A DNA stretch of 64,000 bases from assembly GCF_001512305.1 (NCBI RefSeq), contig NZ_LNUT01000004.1:363811-427810 (forward strand), written 5' to 3'. Position numbers and translations under genes: made by a program. The notes under the pieces are model-generated. The model had not been told where the DNA came from and made no database searches. It saw only the letters and a list, made by a program, of their open reading frames with translations. The DNA is from Arthrobacter sp. EPSL27 (lineage in GTDB: Bacteria; Actinomycetota; Actinomycetes; Actinomycetales; Micrococcaceae). Every line of letters begins with the position of its first letter. Positions within the stretch are counted from its first letter, which is position 1. This document shows, in pieces, positions 34,420 through 43,588 of this stretch.

Positions 34420-34723
34420 TTAGGGCTCCTCAGAGCGGTTCGGAGCACGGCTGACCAGCCGGTGACCAGATGGCAACCGGGGCCAGGTGCTTCTTGACGG
34501 GTACGGTGACGGATTGCCGGCGGATAGACCCGGGGTCGGGACGGCTCCGTGTTTTGGCGGTGATTGCCCATTAGGCAACAGTTGTTGCCACACAGTATGT
34601 TGTGATCCGAGTAACAGTCAAGACGCATTACGCGTCGCGGGCGGATCAGGCGTGCCGGGGATGCGGCCGCGTCTAGTATTGCTCCAACAATGGGGCCAAG
34701 CGCCGGCCGGGAAAGGTTCCTAC
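34420..34723. promoter_or_regulatory. Divergent control region, symporter and XRE regulator
   Basis: No gene is supported. TTGCC-CATTA-GGCAA (34564-34578) and the overlapping palindrome GGCAAC-AGTT-GTTGCC (34574-34589) form a compound operator-like site, followed by CACAGTATGTTGTG. A similar TTGCC-TTA-GGCAA occurs before the marR gene at 39411. Confidence 0.55.
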
Positions 34724-35299
34724 ATGAAGGCTCTACCAGTTGAACCGAGCAACGTTCCTGTTGCGATCGGTTCCCGGATCCGCGCCGCGCGGCAGTCCCA
34801 GCGGCTCACCATCGAGCAGGTTGCCGACGCCACCGGGCTGACCAAGGGGTTCCTCAGCCGCGTGGAGCGCGACCTCACCTCGCCCTCGGTGGCGTCCCTG
34901 GTGACGCTGTGCCAGGTGCTCTCCATCTCGATCGGCGATCTCTTTGCCGCCCCGGAAACCCATCTGACCAAGAAAAACGAAGGGCCGCGGATCTCGCTCG
35001 GCGGCGAGGGGATTGTGGAGCGGCTGCTGACCGCACGGTCGGAACGCCGGGTGCAGATCATCCAGGCCGTGATCGAGCCCCGCGGCCGCGGCGAATCGGA
35101 GCTGTACGCGGTGGACTGCGACGTCGATGTGCTGCACGTGGTCCGGGGCAGCATCCGGCTCATCCTCACCAATGAGGAGTTCGAGCTGCACACGGGCGAC
35201 ACCGTAACCTTCCCCGGCCGCGAGCCGCACACCTGGGTCAACCCGACGGATGACGCCGTTGAGGTCCTCTGGGTCCTGGTGCCCGCCGCGAGCCGGTAG
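34724..35299 (+). CDS. XRE-family regulator with cupin domain
   Basis: The 191-residue protein has an N-terminal helix-turn-helix (IGSRIRAARQSQRLTIEQVA, then TKGFLSRVERDLTSPSVASL) and a C-terminal cupin with DVLHVVRGSIRLIL and FPGREPHTWVNPT. This PuuR-like layout is common in regulators of polyamine and amino-acid catabolism. ATG 34724 follows GAAAGG. It is likely to control the divergent symporter and perhaps the agmatinase operon 1.2 kb downstream. Confidence 0.9.
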   Translation: MKALPVEPSNVPVAIGSRIRAARQSQRLTIEQVADATGLTKGFLSRVERDLTSPSVASLVTLCQVLSISIGDLFAAPETHLTKKNEGPRISLGGEGIVERLLTARSERRVQIIQAVIEPRGRGESELYAVDCDVDVLHVVRGSIRLILTNEEFELHTGDTVTFPGREPHTWVNPTDDAVEVLWVLVPAASR

Positions 35300-35313
35300 C
35301 TTCCCCGCCTGTG

Positions 35314-36135
35314 TCAGGCGGCGGCGCGGCGGCCCAGCGCGGCGCGGATCTCGGCCACGACGCGCTCGGGCTCAAACCAGATGTGCTCCGGCATGTAATG
35401 GAGCGAGGCAAAACCGCCCAATGTTGAGGCGTTGTTCCGGTTCAGGTCCCGGCGCATGTCCGCCCGGCGGGAGTGGAATGCGAAGCCGTCCACCTCCACG
35501 ATCAGGAACCCTTCGAGCAGGAAGTCCACCCGGCCGATCCCCGGCAGGTAAACCTGGGCGTCGTAGCCGATCCCGTTGGCGCGGAAGAGGTGCTGGGCAT
35601 CGACCTCCACGATGGATTCGGCCCGGAGGTCCAGTTCGTGCAGTGCCTTGCGGACCCGGCCGGACCGGTCGGCGGTCAGCTGGTCCTTCAACAATGCCAG
35701 CGGGACGCCGTGCAGGCGCAGGGCCGACGTCGCGATGGCCGTCGACGCCGGGGGAGCGAGGCAGGTCATGGCGTGCAGCACCACGTCCTCGACTGCGGCC
35801 ACGGGCAGCGCCGGATGGGGCGCGAACCGGACCGTCCGGTGGCGGATGAAGCCGCTGCCGTGGCCGTGGTTGCAGGCCAGATGGTGCTGCGCCGGAGGTC
35901 TGCGGAGCCACAGGCCGTAAGTCTCTGCCGCGCTGGCACAGCTGACCCGGGCGTTGCAGAGAATTGCCGCTTCGAACTCGGGGCGGCACCCCGGAACGGC
36001 GAACACGCCGCGCCGGGGCTGGCGGACCCCGGAGGCCACCAGGTGGCTGAGGTCCGTCCGGGAGTAGCCCGCGGCCAACAATTGCCCGGTCCGGGCGACG
36101 CCGCCCACGTGCCTGAGGTAGTCCGCGATGTCCAT
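35314..36135 (-). CDS. DUF559/AbiEi-like domain protein
   Basis: The 273-residue protein starts MDIADYLRHVGGVARTGQLL, a winged-helix region as in the AbiEi antitoxin N-terminus, and ends with a DUF559 domain of the PD-(D/E)xK type (GRVDFLLEGFLIVEVDGFAFH, then RRADMRRDLNRNN). Such proteins are frequent as singletons in actinobacteria; no partner toxin gene is seen here. An in-frame start nine codons upstream (36162) is possible. Confidence 0.75.
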   Translation of the reverse strand: MDIADYLRHVGGVARTGQLLAAGYSRTDLSHLVASGVRQPRRGVFAVPGCRPEFEAAILCNARVSCASAAETYGLWLRRPPAQHHLACNHGHGSGFIRHRTVRFAPHPALPVAAVEDVVLHAMTCLAPPASTAIATSALRLHGVPLALLKDQLTADRSGRVRKALHELDLRAESIVEVDAQHLFRANGIGYDAQVYLPGIGRVDFLLEGFLIVEVDGFAFHSRRADMRRDLNRNNASTLGGFASLHYMPEHIWFEPERVVAEIRAALGRRAAA

Positions 36136-36232
36136 GACACCAGTACAGGTCGCCCCGGACACCCGCGAAACCGGCCATCAGTGCTATCTGGATAAACGGG
36201 CTATCTGGATAACTGGCATCGACGGCGGGCGG

Positions 36233-36346
36233 CGCTCCTGCCCAGTTACCGGCCGCGGCGCCACGTCCGCCGGCCGCGCAACCTTGGATTCCCGCGATTT
36301 GTCCCGGCCCGGCCGCGGTGCGCGGGCCAGTAACTGGGCAGGAGCG
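36233..36346. repeat. 17-bp inverted repeat, 80-bp spacer
   Basis: CGCTCCTGCCCAGTTAC (36233-36249) is the exact reverse complement of GTAACTGGGCAGGAGCG (36330-36346). The GC-rich spacer carries further partial complementarity (CCGGCCGCGG units). No target-site duplication is evident. Confidence 0.75.
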
Positions 36347-36405
36347 TACGACTGCGGGGATCGCCGCCTCCCGGCGTCCGCGCAGGTCAGCGAGAAGTAA
36401 ACATT

Positions 36406-36437
36406 TGATGCGCATCAGGCAACTTCGAGTGTATGAT
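36406..36437 (+). promoter_or_regulatory. Agmatinase promoter with TGATGC-GCATCA palindrome
   Basis: TGATGCGCATCA (36406-36417) is a perfect 12-base palindrome, and TATGAT at 36432-36437 is a good -10 box. If transcription starts near 36443, the ATG codons at 36433 and 36436 fall outside the mRNA, which supports the TTG start at 36481. Confidence 0.55.
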
Positions 36438-36480
36438 GGCTGTCACACCCGTCGGTCAGTCCTTGAAGGAGAGGCTTCTT

Positions 36481-37587
36481 TTGGAAGAGCTGCGCATCGA
36501 GGCCAATGGCAACCTTGGCCCCATCGATTCATCCCGCATCCCGCGCTACGCCGGAGCCGCCACCTATGCCCGCCTGCCACGGCTGGACCAGGTCGCCAAG
36601 GCCGACGTCACAGTGGTGGGCGTCCCCTTCGACTCCGGCGTCTCCTACCGCCCCGGAGCCCGCTTCGGCTCCAACCACATCCGTGAGGCCAGCCGCCTGC
36701 TCCGCCCGTACAACCCGGCTTGGGACGTCAGCCCCTTCGAAAATATCCAGGTGGCCGACGCCGGCGACATGGCCGTCAATCCCTTCCACATCAACGAAGC
36801 GATCGAGACCATCCAGCAGAACGCGCTGGACCTGACCGCCTCCGGCAGCAAGCTGCTGACCCTCGGCGGCGACCACACCATCGCCCTGCCGCTTCTCCGC
36901 GCCGCCGCGGAACGCGCCGGTGAGCCCGTCGCCATGCTGCACTTCGACGCGCACCTGGACACCTGGGACACCTACTTCGGTGCGGAGTACACCCACGGCA
37001 CCCCGTTCCGCCGCGCAGTCGAGGAAGGCATCCTCGACACCGAGGCCATCAGCCACATCGGGACCCGCGGCCCGCTCTACGGCAAAAAGGACCTCGACGA
37101 CGACCACCGCTTCGGCTTCGGCATTGTCACCTCCGCCGACGTCTACTACCAGGGCGTGCTTGAAACCGTCGCCAAGGTCCGCGACCGGATCGGCAACCGT
37201 CCGCTCTACATCTCGGTGGACATCGACGTGCTGGATCCCGCGCACGCGCCCGGCACCGGTACCCCGGAAGCCGGCGGCATCACCAGCCGCGAACTGCTGG
37301 AAATCATCCGCGGCTTCCGCGGCATGAACCTGGTGGGGGCCGACGTCGTCGAGGTCGCCCCGGCCTACGACCACGCGGACATCACCGGCGTCGCCGCCAG
37401 CCACGTGGCCTATGAACTGGTGACCCTCATGGCGGACAGCGCCGTCGACGGCGACCGCTTCGGCGCCGCCAACGGATACGCCGCACAGGCCCTCGGCCAG
37501 GAAACCCGGCGCCCTGCCGGCTTCGAGGCTCCCACGGCCCGCGTGGAAAGCAATGCCCAGCGCGTGGAAACCGGGGTCTCCCGATGA
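36481..37587 (+). CDS. Agmatinase-family ureohydrolase, possible guanidinobutyrase
   Basis: The 368-residue enzyme has all the manganese-ligand motifs of the arginase/agmatinase family: [15 protein letters not shown] and [19 protein letters not shown]. Family members release urea from arginine, agmatine or guanidino acids. The next gene encodes a ThDP decarboxylase, which fits 4-guanidinobutyrate as substrate (GbuA role). I choose the TTG at 36481, six bases after AAGGAGAGG; ATG 36433 has no ribosome binding site. It overlaps the next gene by 4 bases. Confidence 0.88.
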   Translation: MEELRIEANGNLGPIDSSRIPRYAGAATYARLPRLDQVAKADVTVVGVPFDSGVSYRPGARFGSNHIREASRLLRPYNPAWDVSPFENIQVADAGDMAVNPFHINEAIETIQQNALDLTASGSKLLTLGGDHTIALPLLRAAAERAGEPVAMLHFDAHLDTWDTYFGAEYTHGTPFRRAVEEGILDTEAISHIGTRGPLYGKKDLDDDHRFGFGIVTSADVYYQGVLETVAKVRDRIGNRPLYISVDIDVLDPAHAPGTGTPEAGGITSRELLEIIRGFRGMNLVGADVVEVAPAYDHADITGVAASHVAYELVTLMADSAVDGDRFGAANGYAAQALGQETRRPAGFEAPTARVESNAQRVETGVSR

Positions 37588-39263
37588 CCGGCGTACGCAA
37601 CGGCGGCGACCTCGTCGTCGAGACCCTCGAAGCCCTCGGTGCCAAGACCGTCTTCGGCATCCCGGGCCAGCACGCCCTGGGCCTCTTTGACGCCATGGGC
37701 CGCGGAAACCTGCACTTCGTGTCCTCCCGGGTGGAGAACAACTCCGCCTTCGCCGCGGACGGCTACTCCCGCGCCACCGGAGAAGTGGGTGTCCTCTTCC
37801 TCTCCACCGGCCCCGGCGCGCTGACGTCGCTGGCCGGGCTGCAGGAGGCCTACGCCACCGGCGTTCCGATGGTGGTGGTGGCCAGCCAGATCCCGCTCGA
37901 AGGACTCGGTGCGCGCCGCAAGGGCATGCTGCACCAGCTCGATGACCAGAAGGCCTCGGCCGCGAACGTCACCAAGAGCCAGCGGCTGATCCAGCACGCC
38001 TCCGGCATCCCCTCGGCCATCCAGGACGCCTGGACCGAGGCCATCTCCTCGCCGCAGGGCCCCGTCTGGCTGGAAATCCCGCAGAACGTCCTGCTGGACC
38101 CCATCATGGTGCCCCCGGTGGAGGACGCCCTCGCCGAGGCTGCCGACAACCCGCCGCGCGTCGAACTGGTCCGCGAGGCCGTGAGATGGCTGGCGACGGC
38201 GGAACGCCCCGCCATCATCGCCGGTGGCGGCACGCGCCGCGGCCGGGCCGAGAAGTCGCTGCTCTCCATCGCGGAGAAGCTGCGGGCCCCGGTCATCTGC
38301 ACCCCCGGCGGCAACGGCGCGTTCCCGTGGAACCACGAACTCTCGCTGCAGTCCTGGATCGAGGACCAGTACATGACGGAGGTGCTCGAGGACGCCGACG
38401 TGCTGATCGTGATCGGCTCCTCCCTCGGTGAAGTCACCTCCAACTACTTCACCTTCGAGCCGCGCGGCAGGATCATCCAGATCGACGCCGAACCCCGGGT
38501 GCTGGAGTCCAACCGCCCCGGCCTGGGGATCAGGGCCGACGCCGGGCAGGCCCTCGCCGCGCTCGACGCGGCCCTGACAGAGCCGCACGCCGAGCGTGCC
38601 GACTGGCACGGCACCCCACCCGAGGCCTTGGTCAAGGAAACCCTGGCCAAGGTCAAGGCCCGGCTGGAATCCCAGGACCTTGGCAAGGAGCTGAAGTTCA
38701 TGGCGGACATCCGGGAAGCCGTGCCCGCCACCATGCAGACGTTCTGGGACATGACCATTTCCGCCTACTGGGGCTGGAGCTGCTGGGACGCCCGCGAGGG
38801 ACAGTTCCACTCCGCCCAGGGCGCCGGCGGACTCGGCTTCGGCTTCCCCGCGGCGATCGGTGGCGCCGTCGGCCTGGAAACAACCGGCCACGATGCAGCC
38901 GGCAAGTCCGGGGGATCGTCCCGGGTGCTCGCAGTCTCCGGCGACGGCTCGGCGATGTACTCCATCTCTGAACTGGCCACCGCGAAACAGCACAATGTTC
39001 CGGTGACCTGGCTGATTGTGGACGACGGCGGCTACGGCATCCTGCGCGAATACATGGTGGGCGCCTTCGGCAAGGCCACCGCCACCGAGCTCGCGCGCCC
39101 GGACTTCGTCAAGCTGGCCGAGGCCTTCGGGGTTCCGGCCGTCCGGGTCGCCCCCGAGGATGTAGGGGACGCGCTCCGCGCCGGGTTCGCCGCGGACGGA
39201 CCGAACGTCGTCGTCGTAGAAACCCTGCTCAAGATGTTCGCCCCCACCCATCTGGAGGCCTGA
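37584..39263 (+). CDS. ThDP-dependent decarboxylase, AruI-like candidate
   Basis: The 559-residue enzyme belongs to the acetolactate synthase/benzoylformate decarboxylase superfamily. It has the cofactor glutamate in [10 protein letters not shown], a TPP_enzyme_M middle domain ([14 protein letters not shown]) and the GDGSAM motif ending VDDGGYG, where Asp replaces the usual Asn. It is coupled to the agmatinase-family gene. In the arginine transaminase pathway AruI decarboxylates 2-ketoarginine to 4-guanidinobutyraldehyde; context suggests that reaction. Another 2-keto acid is possible. Confidence 0.82.
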   Translation: MTGVRNGGDLVVETLEALGAKTVFGIPGQHALGLFDAMGRGNLHFVSSRVENNSAFAADGYSRATGEVGVLFLSTGPGALTSLAGLQEAYATGVPMVVVASQIPLEGLGARRKGMLHQLDDQKASAANVTKSQRLIQHASGIPSAIQDAWTEAISSPQGPVWLEIPQNVLLDPIMVPPVEDALAEAADNPPRVELVREAVRWLATAERPAIIAGGGTRRGRAEKSLLSIAEKLRAPVICTPGGNGAFPWNHELSLQSWIEDQYMTEVLEDADVLIVIGSSLGEVTSNYFTFEPRGRIIQIDAEPRVLESNRPGLGIRADAGQALAALDAALTEPHAERADWHGTPPEALVKETLAKVKARLESQDLGKELKFMADIREAVPATMQTFWDMTISAYWGWSCWDAREGQFHSAQGAGGLGFGFPAAIGGAVGLETTGHDAAGKSGGSSRVLAVSGDGSAMYSISELATAKQHNVPVTWLIVDDGGYGILREYMVGAFGKATATELARPDFVKLAEAFGVPAVRVAPEDVGDALRAGFAADGPNVVVVETLLKMFAPTHLEA

Positions 39264-39295
39264 CCCGGGGCGGCGCACCAAGCCCAGCCCCGCTA

Positions 39296-39350
39296 AAAAC
39301 GGCCCAACGCGGACCGGCAGCACTGCTGCCGGTCCGCGTTGGGCGTTTAA
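39296..39350. terminator. Strong terminator after the ThDP enzyme gene
   Basis: The arms 39302-39322 and 39324-39344 are perfect reverse complements (GCCCAACGCGGACCGGCAG core), flanked by AAAAC and GTTTAA. Confidence 0.9.
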
Positions 39351-39373
39351 GCCCGCAACCGCCCCTGCCAGGG

Positions 39374-39423
39374 TTAGTTTCCCAAAGTAACTAATCTCCT
39401 GCTATATTTGTTGCCTTAGGCAA
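39374..39423. promoter_or_regulatory. marR operator region
   Basis: TTAGTT-N9-AACTAA (39374-39394) and TTGCC-TTA-GGCAA (39411-39423) are two palindromes upstream of the marR start. The first resembles typical MarR sites; the second overlaps the likely transcription start. Confidence 0.6.
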
Positions 39424-39448
39424 GCAAAGCCAGCAGGAGGAAGCCAGC

Positions 39449-39925
39449 ATGGCCGTCGCGCCGGATACCGCCGCCGAACTCGTCCACCAGATCTTCGACC
39501 TCCAGCGCGCAGTCCGCTGCGTGGCTGCCGTGAAGCTGCGCGGTGAGGATACCGGCGTCGCCCTCCAGGGCGTGCTGCGCTTTGTGGGGGAGGGGGAGTC
39601 CCGGGCCACCGCCCTGGCGGAGCGGCTCGGCGTCAGCGCCCCCGTCCTGAGCCGGCATATCGCCGAACTGGAGGAGCAGGGCTTCGTGGTCCGCAGGCCC
39701 GACCCCCTGGACGGGCGCGCGCAACTGGTGGCCCTCTCCGCGTCCGGAGTCGAAAAGCTCCGGTCCATCGAGGAACAGCGCGCCGCCACCCTCCTTGAGT
39801 TCCTGCAGGACTGGAGCGAACAGGACGTCGAGCAAACCACCACCACCCTGCAAAAACTTGCTGAGTCCCTGAGGACAGCAGCCCGGGCAACGACGGCCGG
39901 ATCCACCACCACCGACCTTGTTTGA
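39449..39925 (+). CDS. MarR-family transcriptional regulator
   Basis: The 158-residue regulator has ESRATALAERLGVSAPVLSRHIAELEEQG as its helix-turn-helix and RPDPLDGRAQLVALS as the wing. ATG follows GGAGGAAG. It lies immediately upstream of a DHA2 exporter on the same strand, 10 bases apart, an EmrR-EmrB-like arrangement, so it likely represses this operon. Confidence 0.92.
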   Translation: MAVAPDTAAELVHQIFDLQRAVRCVAAVKLRGEDTGVALQGVLRFVGEGESRATALAERLGVSAPVLSRHIAELEEQGFVVRRPDPLDGRAQLVALSASGVEKLRSIEEQRAATLLEFLQDWSEQDVEQTTTTLQKLAESLRTAARATTAGSTTTDLV

Positions 39926-39935
39926 GGAGCGCCCC

Positions 39936-41648
39936 ATGACAGCAACCGTTGAGAAACCACCCGCACCGCAGGCGGCCATGACCCACCGCCAGATCATGGA
40001 GGCCCTGACGGGCCTCCTGGCCGCGTTCTTCACCGCGATCATCAGCAGCACCATCGTGGCGAACGCGCTGCCCACCATCATGTCCGAGCTCCACGGCACC
40101 CAGACGGACTTCGCCTGGGTCATCACCGCGGCCCTCCTCGCGAACGCCGCCACCACGCCGATCTGGGGCAAGCTGGCGGACCTGTTCAACAAGAAGCTCC
40201 TGGTCCAGCTCAGCATCGTGGTCTTCGTGGCCGGGTCCGTCATGGCGGGCCTGTCGGAAACCATCCCGCTGCTGCTGACCGCCCGCGTGATCCAGGGTGT
40301 GGCCATGGGCGGACTGACCGCGCTGGCCATGGCCATCATCGGCTCCATCATCCCGCCCCGCGACCGCGGCAAGTACTCCGGCTACATGGGCGCGGTGATG
40401 GCCGTGGGCACCGCCGGCGGCCCGCTGCTGGGCGGCTTCATCGTTGACAGCCCGCTGGGGTGGCGCTGGACCTTCTTCGTCTGTGTCCCGCTCGCCGTCA
40501 TCGCCCTCATCCTTCTGCAGATCACCCTGAAGCTGCCGCACGTCAAGCGCCCCGCCAAGATCGACTGGCTCGGATCCGTCCTGCTGACCTCCGGCGTGAG
40601 CCTCCTGCTGATCTGGGTGTCCTTCGCCGGCAACCCGGACTATTACGACTGGTGGTCCTGGCAGACCGTGGCCATGGTGGGCGGCGGCATCGCACTGCTG
40701 GCACTCCTGGTCTTCGTAGAGTCCAAGGTGCCGCAGCCCATCATCCCGCTGAAGATCATCTCCCAGCGCACCACCGCCCTGGCCATCCTCGCCTCGGTCG
40801 CCGTCGGCGTCGGAATGTTCGGCTCCTCCGCGTTCCTTGGCCAGTATTTCCAGGTGGCGCGTGGCGCGTCCCCCACCGAGGCCGGGCTTCTCACCCTGCC
40901 CATGATCGCCGGAAACCTGATCGGATCAGTGGTCTCCGGCCAGCTGATCAGCCGCACCGGGAAGTGGAAGCGGTACCTGATCGCGGGCTCTATTCTGCTG
41001 GTCGGCGGCCTCGGGCTGACCGGAACCATCGACCACACCACCGAACTCTGGCTGACCGGCATCTACACCGCGATCCTGGGCATCGGCCTGGGCCTGCTGA
41101 TGCAGAACCTCGTCCTGGCCGTGCAGAACACCGTGCGTGCCAGCGACATCGGAACCGCCAGCGCCTCGGTCGCGTTCTTCCGGTCCGTCGGCGGCGCCAT
41201 CGGCGTCTCCGTCCTGGGCGCCGTCATGGGCAACCGGGTCAAGGAACTCGCCACTGAGGGCCTCGCAGCCGCCGGCATTCCCGTCAGCGGCGGAGCGGGC
41301 GCCACCATGGACCTCAAGGACATGCCCGAGCCTGTCCGCGAGATCATGCGGGCCGCCTACGGCGATGCCACGGCCCAGATTTTTATGATCTCGGCGATCG
41401 TCGGCCTCGTTGCCCTGGTGGCGATCCTCTTCATCAAGGAAGAGCCGCTGCGGCGCACCGTGGACATTGTCAGCCCTGCCAAGTCCGACGGCGGCCCGGC
41501 CCCGTCCGCTGCGACGGCGGTGGAGTCCGCGGCCCCCGCCTCGGCTGCATCAGCCAGCTCCGTCGCCGGAACGGGGATCGTGGACCTCGACCGGGAATTC
41601 GTGGACGTCCTCAGCCGGGAACGCGAGAGCCAGCACCGGGCGAACTGA
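39936..41648 (+). CDS. MFS exporter, DHA2 (EmrB/QacA) family
   Basis: The 570-residue protein has 14 predicted membrane segments. LAAFFTAIISSTIVANALPTIM in TM1 and GKLADLFNKKL after TM2 are DHA2 signatures, and GGPLLGGFIVDSPLGWRW is motif C. A soluble Ala/Ser/Pro-rich tail of about 90 residues follows TM14. ATG 39936 follows GAGGAG. It likely exports drugs or toxic metabolites and is regulated by the MarR protein encoded just upstream. Confidence 0.92.
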   Translation: MTATVEKPPAPQAAMTHRQIMEALTGLLAAFFTAIISSTIVANALPTIMSELHGTQTDFAWVITAALLANAATTPIWGKLADLFNKKLLVQLSIVVFVAGSVMAGLSETIPLLLTARVIQGVAMGGLTALAMAIIGSIIPPRDRGKYSGYMGAVMAVGTAGGPLLGGFIVDSPLGWRWTFFVCVPLAVIALILLQITLKLPHVKRPAKIDWLGSVLLTSGVSLLLIWVSFAGNPDYYDWWSWQTVAMVGGGIALLALLVFVESKVPQPIIPLKIISQRTTALAILASVAVGVGMFGSSAFLGQYFQVARGASPTEAGLLTLPMIAGNLIGSVVSGQLISRTGKWKRYLIAGSILLVGGLGLTGTIDHTTELWLTGIYTAILGIGLGLLMQNLVLAVQNTVRASDIGTASASVAFFRSVGGAIGVSVLGAVMGNRVKELATEGLAAAGIPVSGGAGATMDLKDMPEPVREIMRAAYGDATAQIFMISAIVGLVALVAILFIKEEPLRRTVDIVSPAKSDGGPAPSAATAVESAAPASAASASSVAGTGIVDLDREFVDVLSRERESQHRAN

Positions 41649-41854
41649 CGCCCGGGGTGCCCGGCACCCGGAAAAGTACGCCGTTTGGATGATTTTCCGT
41701 GCCCGATGTTCCCAGCCGGCCGGTGGTTTCGTAGAGTTGGATGGCTATGGCTGTCGGCCCCCTTTGCTAGTAATGGGAGCATCCGGTTGAGGTTCCCTTG
41801 CCAGATACTTCACCAGCCTCAACTATTCGGTATTTCCTCAAAGGACTCGTGGGC

Positions 41855-43588
41855 ATGCTTGTCACTCTTATACGGCGCTACTCGAAGCCGTATCTGCCGT
41901 ACATCTGGGCAGTGGTACTTTTCCAGCTCGCCTCCACCATCGCGGCGCTGTACCTCCCCAGCCTCAACGCCCAGATCATCGACGAGGGGGTGTCCCGCGG
42001 CGACACGGACTACATCTGGCGCACAGGCGGGGTGATGCTGGGTGTCGCCCTGGTCCAGGTCGCCACCGCGATCGCCGGGGTCTACTTCGGCTCCAAGGCC
42101 GCCATGGCGTTTGGCCGCGACCTGCGCCGCGGGGTGTTCCGCAAGGTCACCAGCTTCTCCGCGAAGGACGTCAACGTCTTCGGCGCCCCCACCCTGATCA
42201 CGCGCGGCACCAACGATGTGCAGCAGGTACAGATGCTGATGCTGATGGGCCTGAACTTCATGGTGGCCACACCCATCATGTGCATCGGCGGCATCGTGAT
42301 GGCCGTCCGCGAGGACCTCAACCTGTCCTGGCTGGTCTGGGTCTCCGTTCCGGTCCTGGTGGTGGTGGTCGGGTACCTCGTGGTCCGCCTCATGCCGCTC
42401 TTCCGGTCCATGCAGGCGAAGATTGACCGGCTCAACGGCATCCTCCGCGAGCAGATCATCGGCATCCGCGTGGTCCGCGCCTTCGTCCGCGAACCGCACG
42501 AGGCCCAGCGTTTCGGCGCGGCCAACAAGGACCTCACCGACGTGTCGCTGAAAATCGGCGCCCTCTTTGTCCTCATGTTCCCTGCCATCGGCATGATCCT
42601 CCACGTCTCCACCGCCGCCGTGCTGTGGTTCGGCGGCCAGCGGGTGGACGCCGGCGAAATGCAGGTCGGCGCACTGACGGCGTTCCTGCAGTACCTGCTG
42701 CAGATCCTCATGGCCGTCATGATGGGCACCTTTATGGCCATGATGATTCCGCGCGCCTCGGTCTGCGCGGACCGCATCGGCGAGGTGCTCGACGTCGAAC
42801 CCTCCATCCACGAGACCCTCACCCCCGTGACGCCGGCCGAAAAAGCCGGCCGGGTCGAGTTCCGGAACGTGTCCTTCGCCTACCCCGGCGCCGAAGCGCC
42901 GGTGCTCAGCAACATCAGCTTCACGGCCGAACCCGGGCAGACGGTAGCCATCATCGGCTCCACCGGCGCCGGCAAGTCCACCCTCCTGGCACTGCTGCCC
43001 CGCCTGCACGACGCCGCCTCCGGGGAAGTCCTGCTCGACGGCGTCCCGGTCACCAACCTGGACCGGGCGGAGATCACCCAGCGCGTCGGCATGGTGCCGC
43101 AGCGGCCGTACCTGTTCTCCGGAACCATCGAGCACAACCTGCGCTTCGGCAAGCCCGACGCCACCGACCAGCAGCTGTGGGACGCCCTCACCGTGGCCCA
43201 GGCCGCGGACTTCGTGCGCGAGAAAAAGAACGGCCTCGACTCCCGGATCGCCCAGGGCGGCACCAACGTCTCGGGCGGCCAGCGGCAGCGGCTCTGCATC
43301 GCCCGGGCGCTGGTCACCGAGCCCAAGGTCTTCCTCTTTGACGATTCCTTCTCCGCCCTCGACGTCGCCACCGACGCCCGGCTCCGCAAGGCCCTCAAAG
43401 CGAAGACCGCCGACGCCACTGTGATCATCGTGGGCCAGCGCGTCTCCACCATTGCCGATGCGGACCAGATCCTGGTGCTCGACAACGGACGGATCGTGGA
43501 CCGCGGCACGCACGAACAGCTGCTGCAGAGTTCCGCGACCTACCAGGAAATTGTCGAATCCCAGCTGACCGCGGAGGCCGTGGCATGA
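41855..43588 (+). CDS. ABC exporter half-transporter, subunit 1 (degenerate NBD)
   Basis: The 577-residue protein has six membrane segments and one nucleotide-binding domain: Walker A GSTGAGKST (from residue 368), signature NVSGGQRQR and Walker B FLFDD. The residue after the Walker B Asp496 is Asp497, not the catalytic Glu, as in the degenerate subunit of heterodimeric exporters. ATG 41855 has AAAGGA at a good distance; a TTG at 41798 is in frame but less supported. It overlaps the next subunit gene by 4 bases. Confidence 0.9.
   Translation: MLVTLIRRYSKPYLPYIWAVVLFQLASTIAALYLPSLNAQIIDEGVSRGDTDYIWRTGGVMLGVALVQVATAIAGVYFGSKAAMAFGRDLRRGVFRKVTSFSAKDVNVFGAPTLITRGTNDVQQVQMLMLMGLNFMVATPIMCIGGIVMAVREDLNLSWLVWVSVPVLVVVVGYLVVRLMPLFRSMQAKIDRLNGILREQIIGIRVVRAFVREPHEAQRFGAANKDLTDVSLKIGALFVLMFPAIGMILHVSTAAVLWFGGQRVDAGEMQVGALTAFLQYLLQILMAVMMGTFMAMMIPRASVCADRIGEVLDVEPSIHETLTPVTPAEKAGRVEFRNVSFAYPGAEAPVLSNISFTAEPGQTVAIIGSTGAGKSTLLALLPRLHDAASGEVLLDGVPVTNLDRAEITQRVGMVPQRPYLFSGTIEHNLRFGKPDATDQQLWDALTVAQAADFVREKKNGLDSRIAQGGTNVSGGQRQRLCIARALVTEPKVFLFDDSFSALDVATDARLRKALKAKTADATVIIVGQRVSTIADADQILVLDNGRIVDRGTHEQLLQSSATYQEIVESQLTAEAVA

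Larger units (their letters stand above)
36136..36480. other. Non-coding stretch with inverted and direct repeats
   Basis: No gene is supported. It holds two direct copies of GCTATCTGGATAA (36183, 36200), a 17-bp perfect inverted repeat (36233-36249 with 36330-36346), and the agmatinase promoter with a palindrome at 36406. Confidence 0.6.

Noticed and set aside
35314-36135. AbiEi/AbiEii toxin-antitoxin pair
   Set aside because: Only the AbiEi-like/DUF559 protein is present; no nucleotidyltransferase toxin gene is adjacent.
36128-36400. A 90-codon open frame in the gap before the agmatinase gene
   Set aside because: No ribosome binding site, no recognisable sequence, and it crosses the inverted repeat; treated as non-coding.
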